From assembly GCA_965262305.1 (NCBI GenBank), contig CBDHEY010000004.1, positions 558,001 to 622,000 on the forward strand: a stretch of 64,000 nt of DNA, given 5' to 3'. The notes below the pieces were generated by a model. That model did not search any database, was not told where the DNA came from, and saw only the letters and a list, made by a program, of their open reading frames with translations. The stretch's first letter is position 1, and the number at the start of each line of letters is the position of its first letter. Shown piece by piece: positions 24,518 through 33,551 of the stretch. Source of the stretch: CBDHEY01 sp965262305. GTDB taxonomy: Bacteria > Pseudomonadota > Gammaproteobacteria > Pseudomonadales > Cellvibrionaceae. The translations under genes and the position numbers were made by a program.

Positions 24518-26542
24518 ATGTCAAATTTTCTCGATAACCTTCAAATACTATTCCAAAGGTTTTACTTCTTTTTAAAATTACTCATCGTTACGTATCTATC
24601 TTTTCTTTCGGTCAAGGCTCTGGCCCAACAATGTCCATCAAGCCATCCACTATGGTCATCTCAGTGTCAACAATGTTTCGCAAGCCAAGCACAGGCAAAT
24701 TCGGCAAATTGTCCAGTAGATGGAAGTTCATCCGGCTCTTCTAGTAGTAGCGGATCTGGAAGCTCTTCATCGGGTGGATCACCTGAAGCCATAGAGTCAC
24801 TAGATTTTGAAAATGGTGTCGAGGACTGGACACAAGTGAGTGGCTTTGACACTCACAATTGGACGATTACTTCTGGTGGTACACCATCAAGTAGAACAGG
24901 GCCTTCTGGAGCACAGCAAGGGAGTAGCTATGCTTATCTTGAAACATCGAGCTGTTGTGCAAATCAATCCGGAAACAATGCGAGGCTAGTATCACCTGCA
25001 ATGTCTGGCAGCGGCAGAGAACTTACTTTTTACTACCATATGTTTGGTGACCAAACGGGCACGCTCTATGTAGATGTTAATGAAGACTCAACAGGTTGGG
25101 TAAATGACATTTGGAGTCGCACTGGTCAGCAACAAGGCTCCAATGGTGCTGCCTGGACTCAAGGTACAGTTGACTTAAGTAATTTTACAGGAAGTATTCG
25201 TGTCAGGTTTCGTGCGGTAGCCGCAGGCGGTTGGCGCGGTGATATCGCCATCGATAACATCGAAGTTACTGGAAGTTCAGGAGGTAGTGGCTCATCTTCA
25301 AGTGGCAGTAGTTCTGGAAGTTCTTCTAGCGGATCTAGCGGAAGTTCTTCTGGTGGCGGATCTTCTAGTGGAGGTAGTTCATCCAGCGGGTCTTCTTCTG
25401 GTGGTGCTCCCGCAGGAGCCTTGGTTCCTTCTGATGGTCGAACAATGATGATCGTAGGCCAAGACTTGGCTTCTGTTACAAACTATGTAAATAGTGGAAA
25501 CTTTCCAACACCATCAGGTGTAACAACCTATATTGCTTTTTATGATATTTTAAATGCCAGCGGTGGTTATGGTGCTATTGGTATAGACAATAATAATAAC
25601 CCTCTAGGTTCGCAAGGTGACTTGGACTGGGGTGGTGGACCTCTTAATGCATATAGCGCGGCTGTCGCTTGGCCGAACTCCGTATTACAAATTGGATTGA
25701 ATATGGCAGAAGGAAACAATGGTAGTTTTTGGTGTCAAGGGTGTCTAACACAGCTTGCCAATGGTCAGCGGTCCGGAGAAATTCAAAAACTAGCTGATTT
25801 CTTTAATTTGATAAGCGACACTCCTGTTTATCTTCGAATCGGTTACGAGTTTGATGGGACCTGGAATAACGGATATGAAAATAGACAAACCTATATTAAT
25901 GCTTATCGACGAATCGTAGATGGTTTAAATCAGCGAGGAGTTAATAATGTTGCTTATGTTTGGCAATCTTCATCATCACCCATAGATGATATTATTGAAG
26001 GGACGAGAGAAAATATTTCCGATTGGTACCCAGGCGATAACTATGTTGACTGGGTAGGGTTGTCCTGGTTCTTGTTACCAAATGAATCCCCACCCGTTGG
26101 TGGAAACCCAGCTAATCAAATTACCTTGGCGAACGAAGTTGTGAGTTTTGCGCGAAGTCGAAGTAAACCCGTGATGATTGCAGAAGCTACGCCCCAAGGC
26201 TACGACCTGGGAGTTGGTCAAAACTGCAACATCAGCCCAGTTTGGGATGGGAATGCCAATGGTAATTGTGTAGGAAAATCATCCTCGCAAATATGGAATG
26301 AGTGGTTCGTACCTTTCTTTAATTACATTCGAAACAACGATGATGTAATTAAAGCCGTTAGCTATATTAATGCAGATTGGAATTCTCAAGGATTATGGGA
26401 TGCTCCCTATGAGCAAGGGTATTGGGGTGATACTCGAATTGAAGCAAATGGCACTATTACCAACAATTGGAATAATGAATTAAATGATTCTTCGTTTTGG
26501 ATTCATGGGTCGAATAGTTTGTTTCAAACCCTTGGCTTATAG
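24518..26542 (+). CDS. Secreted GH26-like glycoside hydrolase with MAM domain
   Basis: A 674-aa exported enzyme. Order: signal peptide (about 1-37, ending LAQ), a short Cys-containing motif (CPSSHPLWSSQCQQC), a poly-Ser/Gly linker (about 70-90), a MAM/jelly-roll domain (about 92-250), a second Ser/Gly linker, then a TIM-barrel catalytic domain (about 300-674). Likely acid/base Glu444 lies in LRIGYEFDGTWN and nucleophile Glu556 in PVMIAEATPQ, placed as in clan GH-A. The pattern fits GH26-like enzymes (mannanases, beta-1,3-xylanases); the exact substrate is not decidable. Poly-Ser linkers are common in Saccharophagus/Cellvibrio enzymes. A terminator follows at 26568 and the downstream gene encodes D-lyxose isomerase. 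Confidence 0.78.
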   Translation: MSNFLDNLQILFQRFYFFLKLLIVTYLSFLSVKALAQQCPSSHPLWSSQCQQCFASQAQANSANCPVDGSSSGSSSSSGSGSSSSGGSPEAIESLDFENGVEDWTQVSGFDTHNWTITSGGTPSSRTGPSGAQQGSSYAYLETSSCCANQSGNNARLVSPAMSGSGRELTFYYHMFGDQTGTLYVDVNEDSTGWVNDIWSRTGQQQGSNGAAWTQGTVDLSNFTGSIRVRFRAVAAGGWRGDIAIDNIEVTGSSGGSGSSSSGSSSGSSSSGSSGSSSGGGSSSGGSSSSGSSSGGAPAGALVPSDGRTMMIVGQDLASVTNYVNSGNFPTPSGVTTYIAFYDILNASGGYGAIGIDNNNNPLGSQGDLDWGGGPLNAYSAAVAWPNSVLQIGLNMAEGNNGSFWCQGCLTQLANGQRSGEIQKLADFFNLISDTPVYLRIGYEFDGTWNNGYENRQTYINAYRRIVDGLNQRGVNNVAYVWQSSSSPIDDIIEGTRENISDWYPGDNYVDWVGLSWFLLPNESPPVGGNPANQITLANEVVSFARSRSKPVMIAEATPQGYDLGVGQNCNISPVWDGNANGNCVGKSSSQIWNEWFVPFFNYIRNNDDVIKAVSYINADWNSQGLWDAPYEQGYWGDTRIEANGTITNNWNNELNDSSFWIHGSNSLFQTLGL

Positions 26543-26567
26543 TTAATATAATAAATTGATTTAAACA

Positions 26568-26594
26568 TAACGCCCTTAATTGGGCGTTTTTTTA
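26568..26594 (+). terminator. Rho-independent terminator after GH26-like gene
   Basis: The stem ACGCCC/GGGCGT (with flanking A/T pairs) has a 6-nt loop and a run of seven T's, 26 bp past the stop codon. A textbook intrinsic terminator. Confidence 0.9.
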
Positions 26595-26665
26595 TTAAGA
26601 TGTTAATAAAATAACTGCTTGCACAAATTATTAAAATAACCGATGAATATACTTTGAGGTGAACA

Positions 26666-27208
26666 ATGTTAAATCAAACCGAAATTGACAATGCTCGATC
26701 ACTTACTCAAAAGATGTTAAAAGAAGCGGGCATTACCATCACCCCAACGGAAGTAGATCAAATTGAAATAGCTGACTTTGGACTGGGAGAATTATCGCAG
26801 ACGGGGTTACAGCTTGTTGTCTATATAAATACATCGCGATGTTGTGCCAAAGAGCTTGTTATGACGCCAAGACAAACTTGTCCTCAACACAAACATCCAC
26901 CAGTGTTAGGTGAACAAGGTAAAGAAGAAACTTTTCGATGTCGGTGGGGACAATGTACTCTTTACGTAGAAGGCGAGCCTACTCAAAATCCTCGTTGTCG
27001 ACCGCCAGAAGGCAGTGAGAAACATTATACAGTCTGGAAAGAGGTGGTGCTAAATCCAGGAGACCAATATACGCTGGATCCAAATACATGGCATTGGTTT
27101 CAAGCGGGGCCCGAGGGCGCAATAGTTTCGGAATTTTCAACAAGGAGTACCGACGAAAATGATATCTTTCTAGATCCGAGAATTATGAGAGAAACCAAGG
27201 TAGCGTAG
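26666..27208 (+). CDS. D-lyxose ketol-isomerase
   Basis: A 180-aa cupin-fold protein. The metal-binding motif PQHKHPPVLGEQGKEETF supplies two His and a Glu, and a later TWHWFQAG gives the third His, as in D-lyxose isomerases of the YdaE/EcSI type. They interconvert D-lyxose and D-xylulose, and often D-mannose and D-fructose, in the cytoplasm. The length is close to the short form (about 167-180 residues). The gene follows the GH26-like hydrolase after a terminator; if that enzyme releases mannose-type sugars the pair would make metabolic sense, but this is inference. Ribosome site GAGGTGA lies 6 bases ahead of the ATG. Confidence 0.88.
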   Translation: MLNQTEIDNARSLTQKMLKEAGITITPTEVDQIEIADFGLGELSQTGLQLVVYINTSRCCAKELVMTPRQTCPQHKHPPVLGEQGKEETFRCRWGQCTLYVEGEPTQNPRCRPPEGSEKHYTVWKEVVLNPGDQYTLDPNTWHWFQAGPEGAIVSEFSTRSTDENDIFLDPRIMRETKVA

Positions 27209-27329
27209 GTGCCTAGATAAATTAAGCTATTGTTCGTAGTGGCGAACGCAGATTTCATTTTTACCCTCTTTCATTCTATTAGAAAGTATTTACACTTGGA
27301 TCGACTTAAAATCTTGAAAGGAAACTCAT

Positions 27330-28157
27330 GTGAAGCAGTATATTTCATTTTTTGTCTTGTTTTTTTCTCACTCCATCAATGCACTTGAATTGATCCCAGA
27401 TTGGACCCAATCGGGTTTTAAAACGCCTGAATCTGTGCTTTTCGATAAAAAACGATCTGTATTATTTGTCTCAAACATGGATGGTGGCGGTGATACTAAA
27501 GATGGAAAAGGTTTTATTTCGAAATTAAACAAGGATGGTTCGATTATAAAGATGGAATGGATATCTGGACTAGATTCTCCAAAAGGAATGGCTATTTTGG
27601 ATGACAGCCTTTATGTAACAGATATTGATCGAGTTTTGGAAATTTCAATTCCAAAAGCCCAAGTGATTCAGGTGCACAGTGTTAGGGGTAAGTTTCTAAA
27701 TGACGTTGTTATTGATGATAAAAAGCAAGTTTATGTATCTGATTCTTGGGATGACAAAATTTATCGTTTAAGTGATGGCGAATTTAAACCCTGGTTACAA
27801 CACTCCCTAGTAAAGTCACCTAATGGTTTGTTCGTTGAAAAAGGTTCTCTTTTTGTTGGCGTCAAACATCTTCTTCTTGAGATAGATCTTTCCTCAAAAG
27901 AAGTTAACATTTTATTTGAACATAACGCAGGAAAAGTGACCGACGGAGTAAAAAAATATCGCGACCAGACATTTATTATTTCTGACTGGCACGGTGCCAT
28001 ATGGTTGCTAGAGCAAAAAAAACAAAAGCTCTTACGTGATACGCGAAAAGATAAAATTAATGCAGCAGACATAGAATATTTGCACGATGAAAAATTGTTG
28101 ATCGTCCCTACTTTTGCTGATAATCGAATTTTAAGCTTTAGACTAAATGACAAATAA
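27330..28157 (+). CDS. Secreted SMP-30/NHL-type beta-propeller protein
   Basis: A 275-aa protein that begins with GTG at 27330, preceded by GAAAGGA at good spacing. A signal peptide (about 1-18, ending INA) is followed by a propeller-like repeat protein: LIPDWTQSGFKTPESVLFD, LFVSNMDGGGD, GMAILDDSLYVTDID and VSDSWDDKIYRL repeat the pattern hydrophobic-YV-D found in SMP-30/gluconolactonase and NHL proteins. It is periplasmic or secreted. The enzymatic activity, if any, is unknown; a lactonase is possible. It lies between the D-lyxose isomerase and the FG-GAP protein. Confidence 0.75.
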   Translation: MKQYISFFVLFFSHSINALELIPDWTQSGFKTPESVLFDKKRSVLFVSNMDGGGDTKDGKGFISKLNKDGSIIKMEWISGLDSPKGMAILDDSLYVTDIDRVLEISIPKAQVIQVHSVRGKFLNDVVIDDKKQVYVSDSWDDKIYRLSDGEFKPWLQHSLVKSPNGLFVEKGSLFVGVKHLLLEIDLSSKEVNILFEHNAGKVTDGVKKYRDQTFIISDWHGAIWLLEQKKQKLLRDTRKDKINAADIEYLHDEKLLIVPTFADNRILSFRLNDK

Positions 28158-28323
28158 TCGATTGTGTTTTTCTCCCACGCTAAAAGCCGAGACATGGACT
28201 TTTGTCTCAAATTATGTATTTATTTTTAATGCATGATTTTTTTTGAACATTTGTTCCGAATAACGTTGGATCGTTATTGATATCATCTTCGCACCTCCAA
28301 ATATAATTCCATTAGGGTGTGCC

Positions 28324-30447
28324 ATGAAAATAAATCTAATAATTGTGGCGCAAATCGTTATCACTATTTTCGTGACTACAACGTGTTTTGCGCAAGACTA
28401 TGTTTATCTCGTACATAAACCTACACAGCAGAAAATCCACTCATGCAGTACCGCTAACGGAACACGAGTCTCGGCTGTTCCTCGCGGAAATGTCAGTTTT
28501 TGTGCTCAATGGGAGCTAGTCTCAATTGGGGAGTACTTTCATCTAAAAAACCGTGAAAGCGCTAAGCATTTGAAACCAGATACAATAGCAAATCGTTCGC
28601 CGTTAGTGATTCAACCTAATACTTGGACGGGAAACTGGACCCAGTGGTCCTATGAAGATCGTGGTGATGGTTTTGGTCATTTAATTAATCGCGGAACACA
28701 AAAACATATTTTTATCGCGGCTGCTACAAGCGTTGTATTGCAGCAACCGGCGACTTGGCGTGGCGACTACACCAGATGGCAATTACAACCCGTGCTCAGT
28801 TCGACTCCTGTCGCCACTCCTAGCAGTTTACCGTCTCCTGCTCCAACTTCGACAGCAACACCTACAATAACACCCAGTCCAATAGAAACATACAATGCTG
28901 TTTTCTTATGGGAACCTTTAGTGATTAGCGAAGCTCAAGATTTAGGATTTGATCCCGCACCTATTCCAAGTGAATCTCAACGTGAAGCGGGAGCAATTCG
29001 TTTTAGTGAAATTGGTGATCAAGTCGGCTTTGCCAATTCTCAAGCTGGTGGAAATCAGCATGGTGTGGGCATTGGTTTTATCGACATCAACAACGACGGC
29101 TGGGAAGATATTATGTTAGCCAATGGTCGAGCAAGAAACCAAAGCTGGAACTCCAAGCTCTATCTCAATAACGAAGGACAGTTTACGGATATCTCTGAAG
29201 CGTCTGGTATTTCTGGCATTCTTGATGGGCTAGATGCCTACTCCGTTGCCGCAGCCGATTATGACCGTGATGGTGATTTAGATATCCACATCACTGCTCA
29301 TCCGAGAGACATTCTTCTGCAAAATCAAGGTGATAATACCTTCATCGATATTACTGACTCAGCTGGACTAGGTGGGCCTAACTCATCGCCTGATTTAGGC
29401 GGGTCCAGCAAGATTGGGGCTTTTGGTGATTATAACGGTGATGGCCTGATAGATTTAGTCGTTGCCTCTAGCACCTTTGATAGTAATCAGATTCCCAATG
29501 GCTATCTGATGCGTAACAACGGTGACGGCACATTCTCGGATGTGACAACCGCGACCAATTTCGCTGCTGCACCGACTGGTAACCCATGTGCGGTAATGTG
29601 GAGTGATTACAATTCGGATGGACATCAAGATTTATGGATATGGAGTGATCGCGGCAATAGAAATGAAAACCGCGTACTCTTACAAAACCAAAACGGATCG
29701 ACCTTCAGAAATGTGACCACTCAGGTTGGGGCAACCTGGACCGTTGGCAACCCAATGGGAATCGATGCAGCTGATGCAGATCACGATGGCTATCTGGATT
29801 ATTATGTTTCTGACATAGGCAATGCGTTTTTACACAACCAACAAAATGGGCGTTTTTCAGAAATAGCAAGAAACTCAGGAACGCTGGGCGAATTTGGCTG
29901 GGGTCTAGGATTTGAAGATTTTAATGGTGATTCTTGGGCGGACATATTTGTTGCACAAGAAGATGATCGTCCTTATTTGAGCTTTACTAACTTAAAAGAA
30001 AGTCCACCAAGATTTACTGAACAAGAATGGACTCATTCTCGGGTCGGTCGTAACGGCCACAATGTCGCTGTGGCGTTTGCTGATTTTGATCGCAATGGAA
30101 GTATCGATGTGGTCACCGCATCGACTAGTGGTTCACGCGTTAACCTCTTTAGAAATGATACAAATATGGGAACTAACCGATGGCTGGAAGTTAAAGTTCC
30201 TGTCGTGCCCGAAACAGGTGAGCGAGGAGGTATTACTGGTCGTGTGGTTGTCAAAACTGGCGATCTTGTGCAATTCAGAGATTTGACTGGAGGCTCAAGT
30301 CGTGCCTCGCAAAACGCAATGAGTGTGCGTTTTGGTTTAGGACAGTGGACCGGCGCAGAATGGGTTGGCGTATTGTGGCCCGATGGCCGGCAAATAGTAG
30401 TATCAGGCGTTGAAGGTAATCAGGTTTTAGAAATCCCAACTAACTAA
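28324..30447 (+). CDS. Secreted FG-GAP/ASPIC-UnbV protein with lectin-like module
   Basis: A 707-aa exported protein. Order: signal peptide (about 1-23), the Trp-rich lectin-like module (about 26-155, TGNWTQWSYEDRGD and ATWRGDYTRW), a Pro/Thr/Ser linker (about 158-185), then CRTAC1-like FG-GAP/VCBS repeats with calcium-binding DxNxDGxxD loops (IDINNDGWED, DYDRDGDLD, DYNGDGLID, DADHDGYLD, DFNGDSWAD, DFDRNGSID). It ends in an ASPIC/UnbV domain (RWLEVKVP to the C-terminus). Such seven-bladed propellers serve as adhesion or complex scaffolds. The lectin-like module at the N-terminus, rather than C-terminus, is unusual here. Converges with the MCP gene, leaving only 10 bp. Confidence 0.85.
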   Translation: MKINLIIVAQIVITIFVTTTCFAQDYVYLVHKPTQQKIHSCSTANGTRVSAVPRGNVSFCAQWELVSIGEYFHLKNRESAKHLKPDTIANRSPLVIQPNTWTGNWTQWSYEDRGDGFGHLINRGTQKHIFIAAATSVVLQQPATWRGDYTRWQLQPVLSSTPVATPSSLPSPAPTSTATPTITPSPIETYNAVFLWEPLVISEAQDLGFDPAPIPSESQREAGAIRFSEIGDQVGFANSQAGGNQHGVGIGFIDINNDGWEDIMLANGRARNQSWNSKLYLNNEGQFTDISEASGISGILDGLDAYSVAAADYDRDGDLDIHITAHPRDILLQNQGDNTFIDITDSAGLGGPNSSPDLGGSSKIGAFGDYNGDGLIDLVVASSTFDSNQIPNGYLMRNNGDGTFSDVTTATNFAAAPTGNPCAVMWSDYNSDGHQDLWIWSDRGNRNENRVLLQNQNGSTFRNVTTQVGATWTVGNPMGIDAADADHDGYLDYYVSDIGNAFLHNQQNGRFSEIARNSGTLGEFGWGLGFEDFNGDSWADIFVAQEDDRPYLSFTNLKESPPRFTEQEWTHSRVGRNGHNVAVAFADFDRNGSIDVVTASTSGSRVNLFRNDTNMGTNRWLEVKVPVVPETGERGGITGRVVVKTGDLVQFRDLTGGSSRASQNAMSVRFGLGQWTGAEWVGVLWPDGRQIVVSGVEGNQVLEIPTN

Positions 30448-30457
30448 TAAGCTATTA

Positions 30458-32458
30458 CTATACTTTAAAGCGGCCAACAATTTCACCTTGTAGTTGAGCG
30501 AGGTAATTGAGTTGGTTGCTCACTTCAGAGACTGATTGAATGGTCTTGTAGTTCTCGTCTGTGCTAACTGAAATTCCATTAACATTTCTAACCACTTCTT
30601 CTGCAGTATATTGCTGTTCTTCAGTTGCGGTTGCTATCTGGTTCGACATATCCACTATGTGATCCACGATATTACTAATAGATTCTATTGAATGAGTTAC
30701 CTCTTCATTCTTCTTGTTACTTACAGACATTTCTGTTACGCATTCTGATACATTTTCTACTGAGTGTTTAACACCGTCTTGTAAGCTAGTGATCATACTA
30801 TTAATTTCGTTAGTTGAATTTGCTGTTTTTTGAGCGAGACTTCTTACCTCATCTGCAACTACCGAGAAACCTCTTCCTTGTTCTCCTGCTCTTGCCGCTT
30901 CTATCGCGGCGTTAAGGGCTAGTAAGTTAGTTTGTTCGGCGATGCTTTCTATCACATTCAAAATTTTTCCAATGTCTTGGCTTAGTTTTTCTACATTTGA
31001 AATTAGATTTGACGAGTCTGTCAGTTTTTCCGTTAAACGTTTGTTTACTGCGACGTTCTCGTTCACAACGCGTGTGCTTTCAGAAACTGTATCTTTGGCC
31101 TCTTGAACTTTATCGGCGGTACTATTAGTTGATATGGCGACTTCTTTAAACGATCTCTCTAGTTCGACCATCGCACTTGCAGCGCTATTGGTGTCATTAC
31201 GTTGGAGATCGATCTGTTCTACTGATTGATTCACCGAGTTAGAGTTGGTTTCGGAAGCAACTTGAATTTGCAGAGAACCTTGTGAAATCTTTGCCACAAT
31301 ATCGCGCAGCTGTTCAATTGTTTGGTCTACATCACCTGCAAGTCGCCCAAATTCGTTAGATTTTGAATAGTCTACGGTTTTTGTTAGATCGCCATGGGCT
31401 ACACGTTTCAATATCTTGCTAATGAGCTCTAGCGGTTTATTTATAGATCGCGGTATATAAAAAGTTACCGCTGCAGTAACAAAAATTGAAAAAACAAAGA
31501 GCCAAATTAGGTTCTTTTTACCTGAATTGTAATTGCCATCTGCGTTAATCTTGGCTTCGTCTACAAGCTCATTTGCTCGACTAGCCATTAAGATTGCATA
31601 AGGAGCCGAAATTTCATAGGTAGATCTTAAGTCTTGTAACTTGAATCCAATTTCTTCTTTAATGTCTATTTTTCTTTTTATTTTATCAACCAGACCATAC
31701 TTAAATTGTTGGTTTCGCGCTTTATTTATTAGAAGGATCTGTTGACGAGATAACTGTTTTCGATAATTCTTTAGGTTTTGAGTCAACAAACTATTTACTT
31801 CTTGAATATGAGCGAATTCCATATCATATAAAGTCTTGTTAGCATCACTCAAAAGCGGTATTGACATAGAAATATCGGAAGTATATTGATATATCCTTTG
31901 CATAAATTCTTTATCAGTTACTCCAGAACTGTTCGCAAGCATTTGAGTATTTAGTTCTAGAAATTCTGATTTATAAGTTCTAAGCGCTTTGCTAATTTCT
32001 CCTTCTAGGTTTATGTATTCTTCATGTAGCTGAACAATTTCTCCAGCAAGCTTTAAGGTTTGTTTAGAATAATTCTCGACTCCTTCTAGGTTATTAATCA
32101 TGCCTTGCTCATCTGCATTTGTCATATTCCTCCATCGATCAGCGATTGCCGAATAGTCCTCTTGAAAATTCACGATTGCATCTTCGACATCTACGCGACG
32201 TTGTTTTAGTTCTTCAGGGTCTCTGGTTGCAACAAATGCATTGATATTGTGAGCTAGATCAACCAGTGATAAGAGCATATAATTTGCGCCTTCTACAGTC
32301 TTAAACTCACTGTTAACGATTCCATTTAGGTTGTCGTTAAGCCTCGCCCCCATAAATAAGGCGATTATGTTAACGAGCGCAACCATGGCGCCCATGAATA
32401 AAAACGCAATCAGCGTTTTGGCGACCACTCCCACGTTTAGATTAAATCTGGTATTCAT
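30458..32458 (-). CDS. Methyl-accepting chemotaxis protein
   Basis: A 666-aa transmembrane chemoreceptor. TM1 lies at about 13-34 and TM2 at about 320-342, enclosing a roughly 285-residue periplasmic helical sensing domain (four-helix type, no recognisable PAS or Cache). A HAMP domain follows, then a cytoplasmic signalling hairpin with the invariant tip EQTNLLALNAAIEAARAGEQ and GRGFSVVADEVRSLA. No CheR-type C-terminal pentapeptide is seen. Sensing ligand is unknown. Divergent from the small ExoP-like gene. It converges on the FG-GAP gene. Confidence 0.95.
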   Translation of the reverse strand: MNTRFNLNVGVVAKTLIAFLFMGAMVALVNIIALFMGARLNDNLNGIVNSEFKTVEGANYMLLSLVDLAHNINAFVATRDPEELKQRRVDVEDAIVNFQEDYSAIADRWRNMTNADEQGMINNLEGVENYSKQTLKLAGEIVQLHEEYINLEGEISKALRTYKSEFLELNTQMLANSSGVTDKEFMQRIYQYTSDISMSIPLLSDANKTLYDMEFAHIQEVNSLLTQNLKNYRKQLSRQQILLINKARNQQFKYGLVDKIKRKIDIKEEIGFKLQDLRSTYEISAPYAILMASRANELVDEAKINADGNYNSGKKNLIWLFVFSIFVTAAVTFYIPRSINKPLELISKILKRVAHGDLTKTVDYSKSNEFGRLAGDVDQTIEQLRDIVAKISQGSLQIQVASETNSNSVNQSVEQIDLQRNDTNSAASAMVELERSFKEVAISTNSTADKVQEAKDTVSESTRVVNENVAVNKRLTEKLTDSSNLISNVEKLSQDIGKILNVIESIAEQTNLLALNAAIEAARAGEQGRGFSVVADEVRSLAQKTANSTNEINSMITSLQDGVKHSVENVSECVTEMSVSNKKNEEVTHSIESISNIVDHIVDMSNQIATATEEQQYTAEEVVRNVNGISVSTDENYKTIQSVSEVSNQLNYLAQLQGEIVGRFKV

Positions 32459-32582
32459 CGTCGATAGTTACCTATATTGTTCGAAAGCTTCCCTTAGTCT
32501 TTATTATTTAAAAATAGTCTATTATTAAAACTTAGATACAGACGACATAGATTTTGGCCCTAAAATTTAGTATCCGGGTAAC

Positions 32583-33182
32583 ATGAAATATATTTTTGCA
32601 CTTTTTTTGTGCATGATTTTTTTGCCGCTACAGTGGACTTATGCTGACGAAGAATTGAGCGTTCTCAATATCCGAGGTAAAGCGGGACGTGGACTCTTAG
32701 CTATGATTGGCGATGGAAAAACCAACAATTTTGGGCGTCCTGCCGCTGAACATATAGTGGTCGACGGTATTTCGATGGAAAAATCGAGTGGTATGAAGGA
32801 GGGCGAACGCGGCGTCATTATCGAAATCAACGGTGATACATGTAATGGTGATTTTTGTTTTGGCCTTTGGTTCATTAAATCGGTTAGAGGCGCTCTGGAT
32901 TTGAGTGGCTATTCACAGCTTGTATTCGATATTGAAGTTTATGAAGCTCCGAGCGATGCTTTTCTGTTGCGAGTAGGCGGTTTTCCAACTCGCTTTGAAA
33001 TGGATATTCGAGATCGTCTTCCTGCAACCAATGAAGGTTGGAAATCTATTACCATTAGCCTTGATGAAATTAATGCAAACTCACTGGAAAATTTTACTTT
33101 GTCCTATGTTCCTGATGCTTTTAGTATTGGGACGCCTGGTAAATTCAAAGTAGGCTTATCTAACATTCGTTGGTTGCCCTGA
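32583..33182 (+). CDS. Free-standing ExoP-like carbohydrate-binding domain protein
   Basis: A 199-aa exported protein with a signal peptide (about 1-21, ending TYA). The mature part is a single beta-sandwich of the ExoP C-terminal type (galactose-binding-like, normally at the end of GH3 exo-glucanases), with ALDLSGYSQLVFDIEV, a Cys pair in DTCNGDFCFG and a final FKVGLSNIRW. No catalytic domain is attached, so it could bind sugars in the periplasm or on the cell surface. Identification is by pattern and not certain. Confidence 0.65.
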   Translation: MKYIFALFLCMIFLPLQWTYADEELSVLNIRGKAGRGLLAMIGDGKTNNFGRPAAEHIVVDGISMEKSSGMKEGERGVIIEINGDTCNGDFCFGLWFIKSVRGALDLSGYSQLVFDIEVYEAPSDAFLLRVGGFPTRFEMDIRDRLPATNEGWKSITISLDEINANSLENFTLSYVPDAFSIGTPGKFKVGLSNIRWLP

Positions 33183-33551
33183 GAGGCAGTCAAATCTATC
33201 TCCTTGCTCAATTAATTTGCCACCAAGTCTCAATTGGGTTTCGCAAAAATTCCGAACTTTCTATGTGACTCGCAGAGAGTGACAATCGCTCATAATCAAA
33301 TTATAAAATTACTTAATTCTGTTAACTTGTAGAAGTTTTTTCCCTCCGTATTTCAAAAAAGCGTCATTTTAAATTCACATAATGTTCATGAAATATTTAC
33401 GAGGTTCTAACGTAAAGAGTACGTTGTTTCGATATCCATTTTTATAAGAATAATTTCTTTTAATTCTGTAGCGTTCACTTGCTACTTCTTTTTATTGGGG
33501 TATGGAGAGGTAAGTTAATAGGAATCTAAAACTATTTCAGAGGTGAGATTT
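33183..33551. other. Intergenic region before phoX
   Basis: About 370 bp, AT-rich, without coding potential. Likely contains the phoX promoter. No convincing tandem Pho box (CTGTCAT-type repeat) was found by eye. Confidence 0.45.

Noticed and set aside
27228..27260. GTTCG/CGAAC hairpin after the D-lyxose isomerase gene
   Set aside because: Only a 5-bp stem without a T-tract; too weak to call a terminator.
33450..33500. Possible Pho box upstream of phoX
   Set aside because: CTGTAGCG-like text exists but no second half at 11-bp spacing; not supportable.
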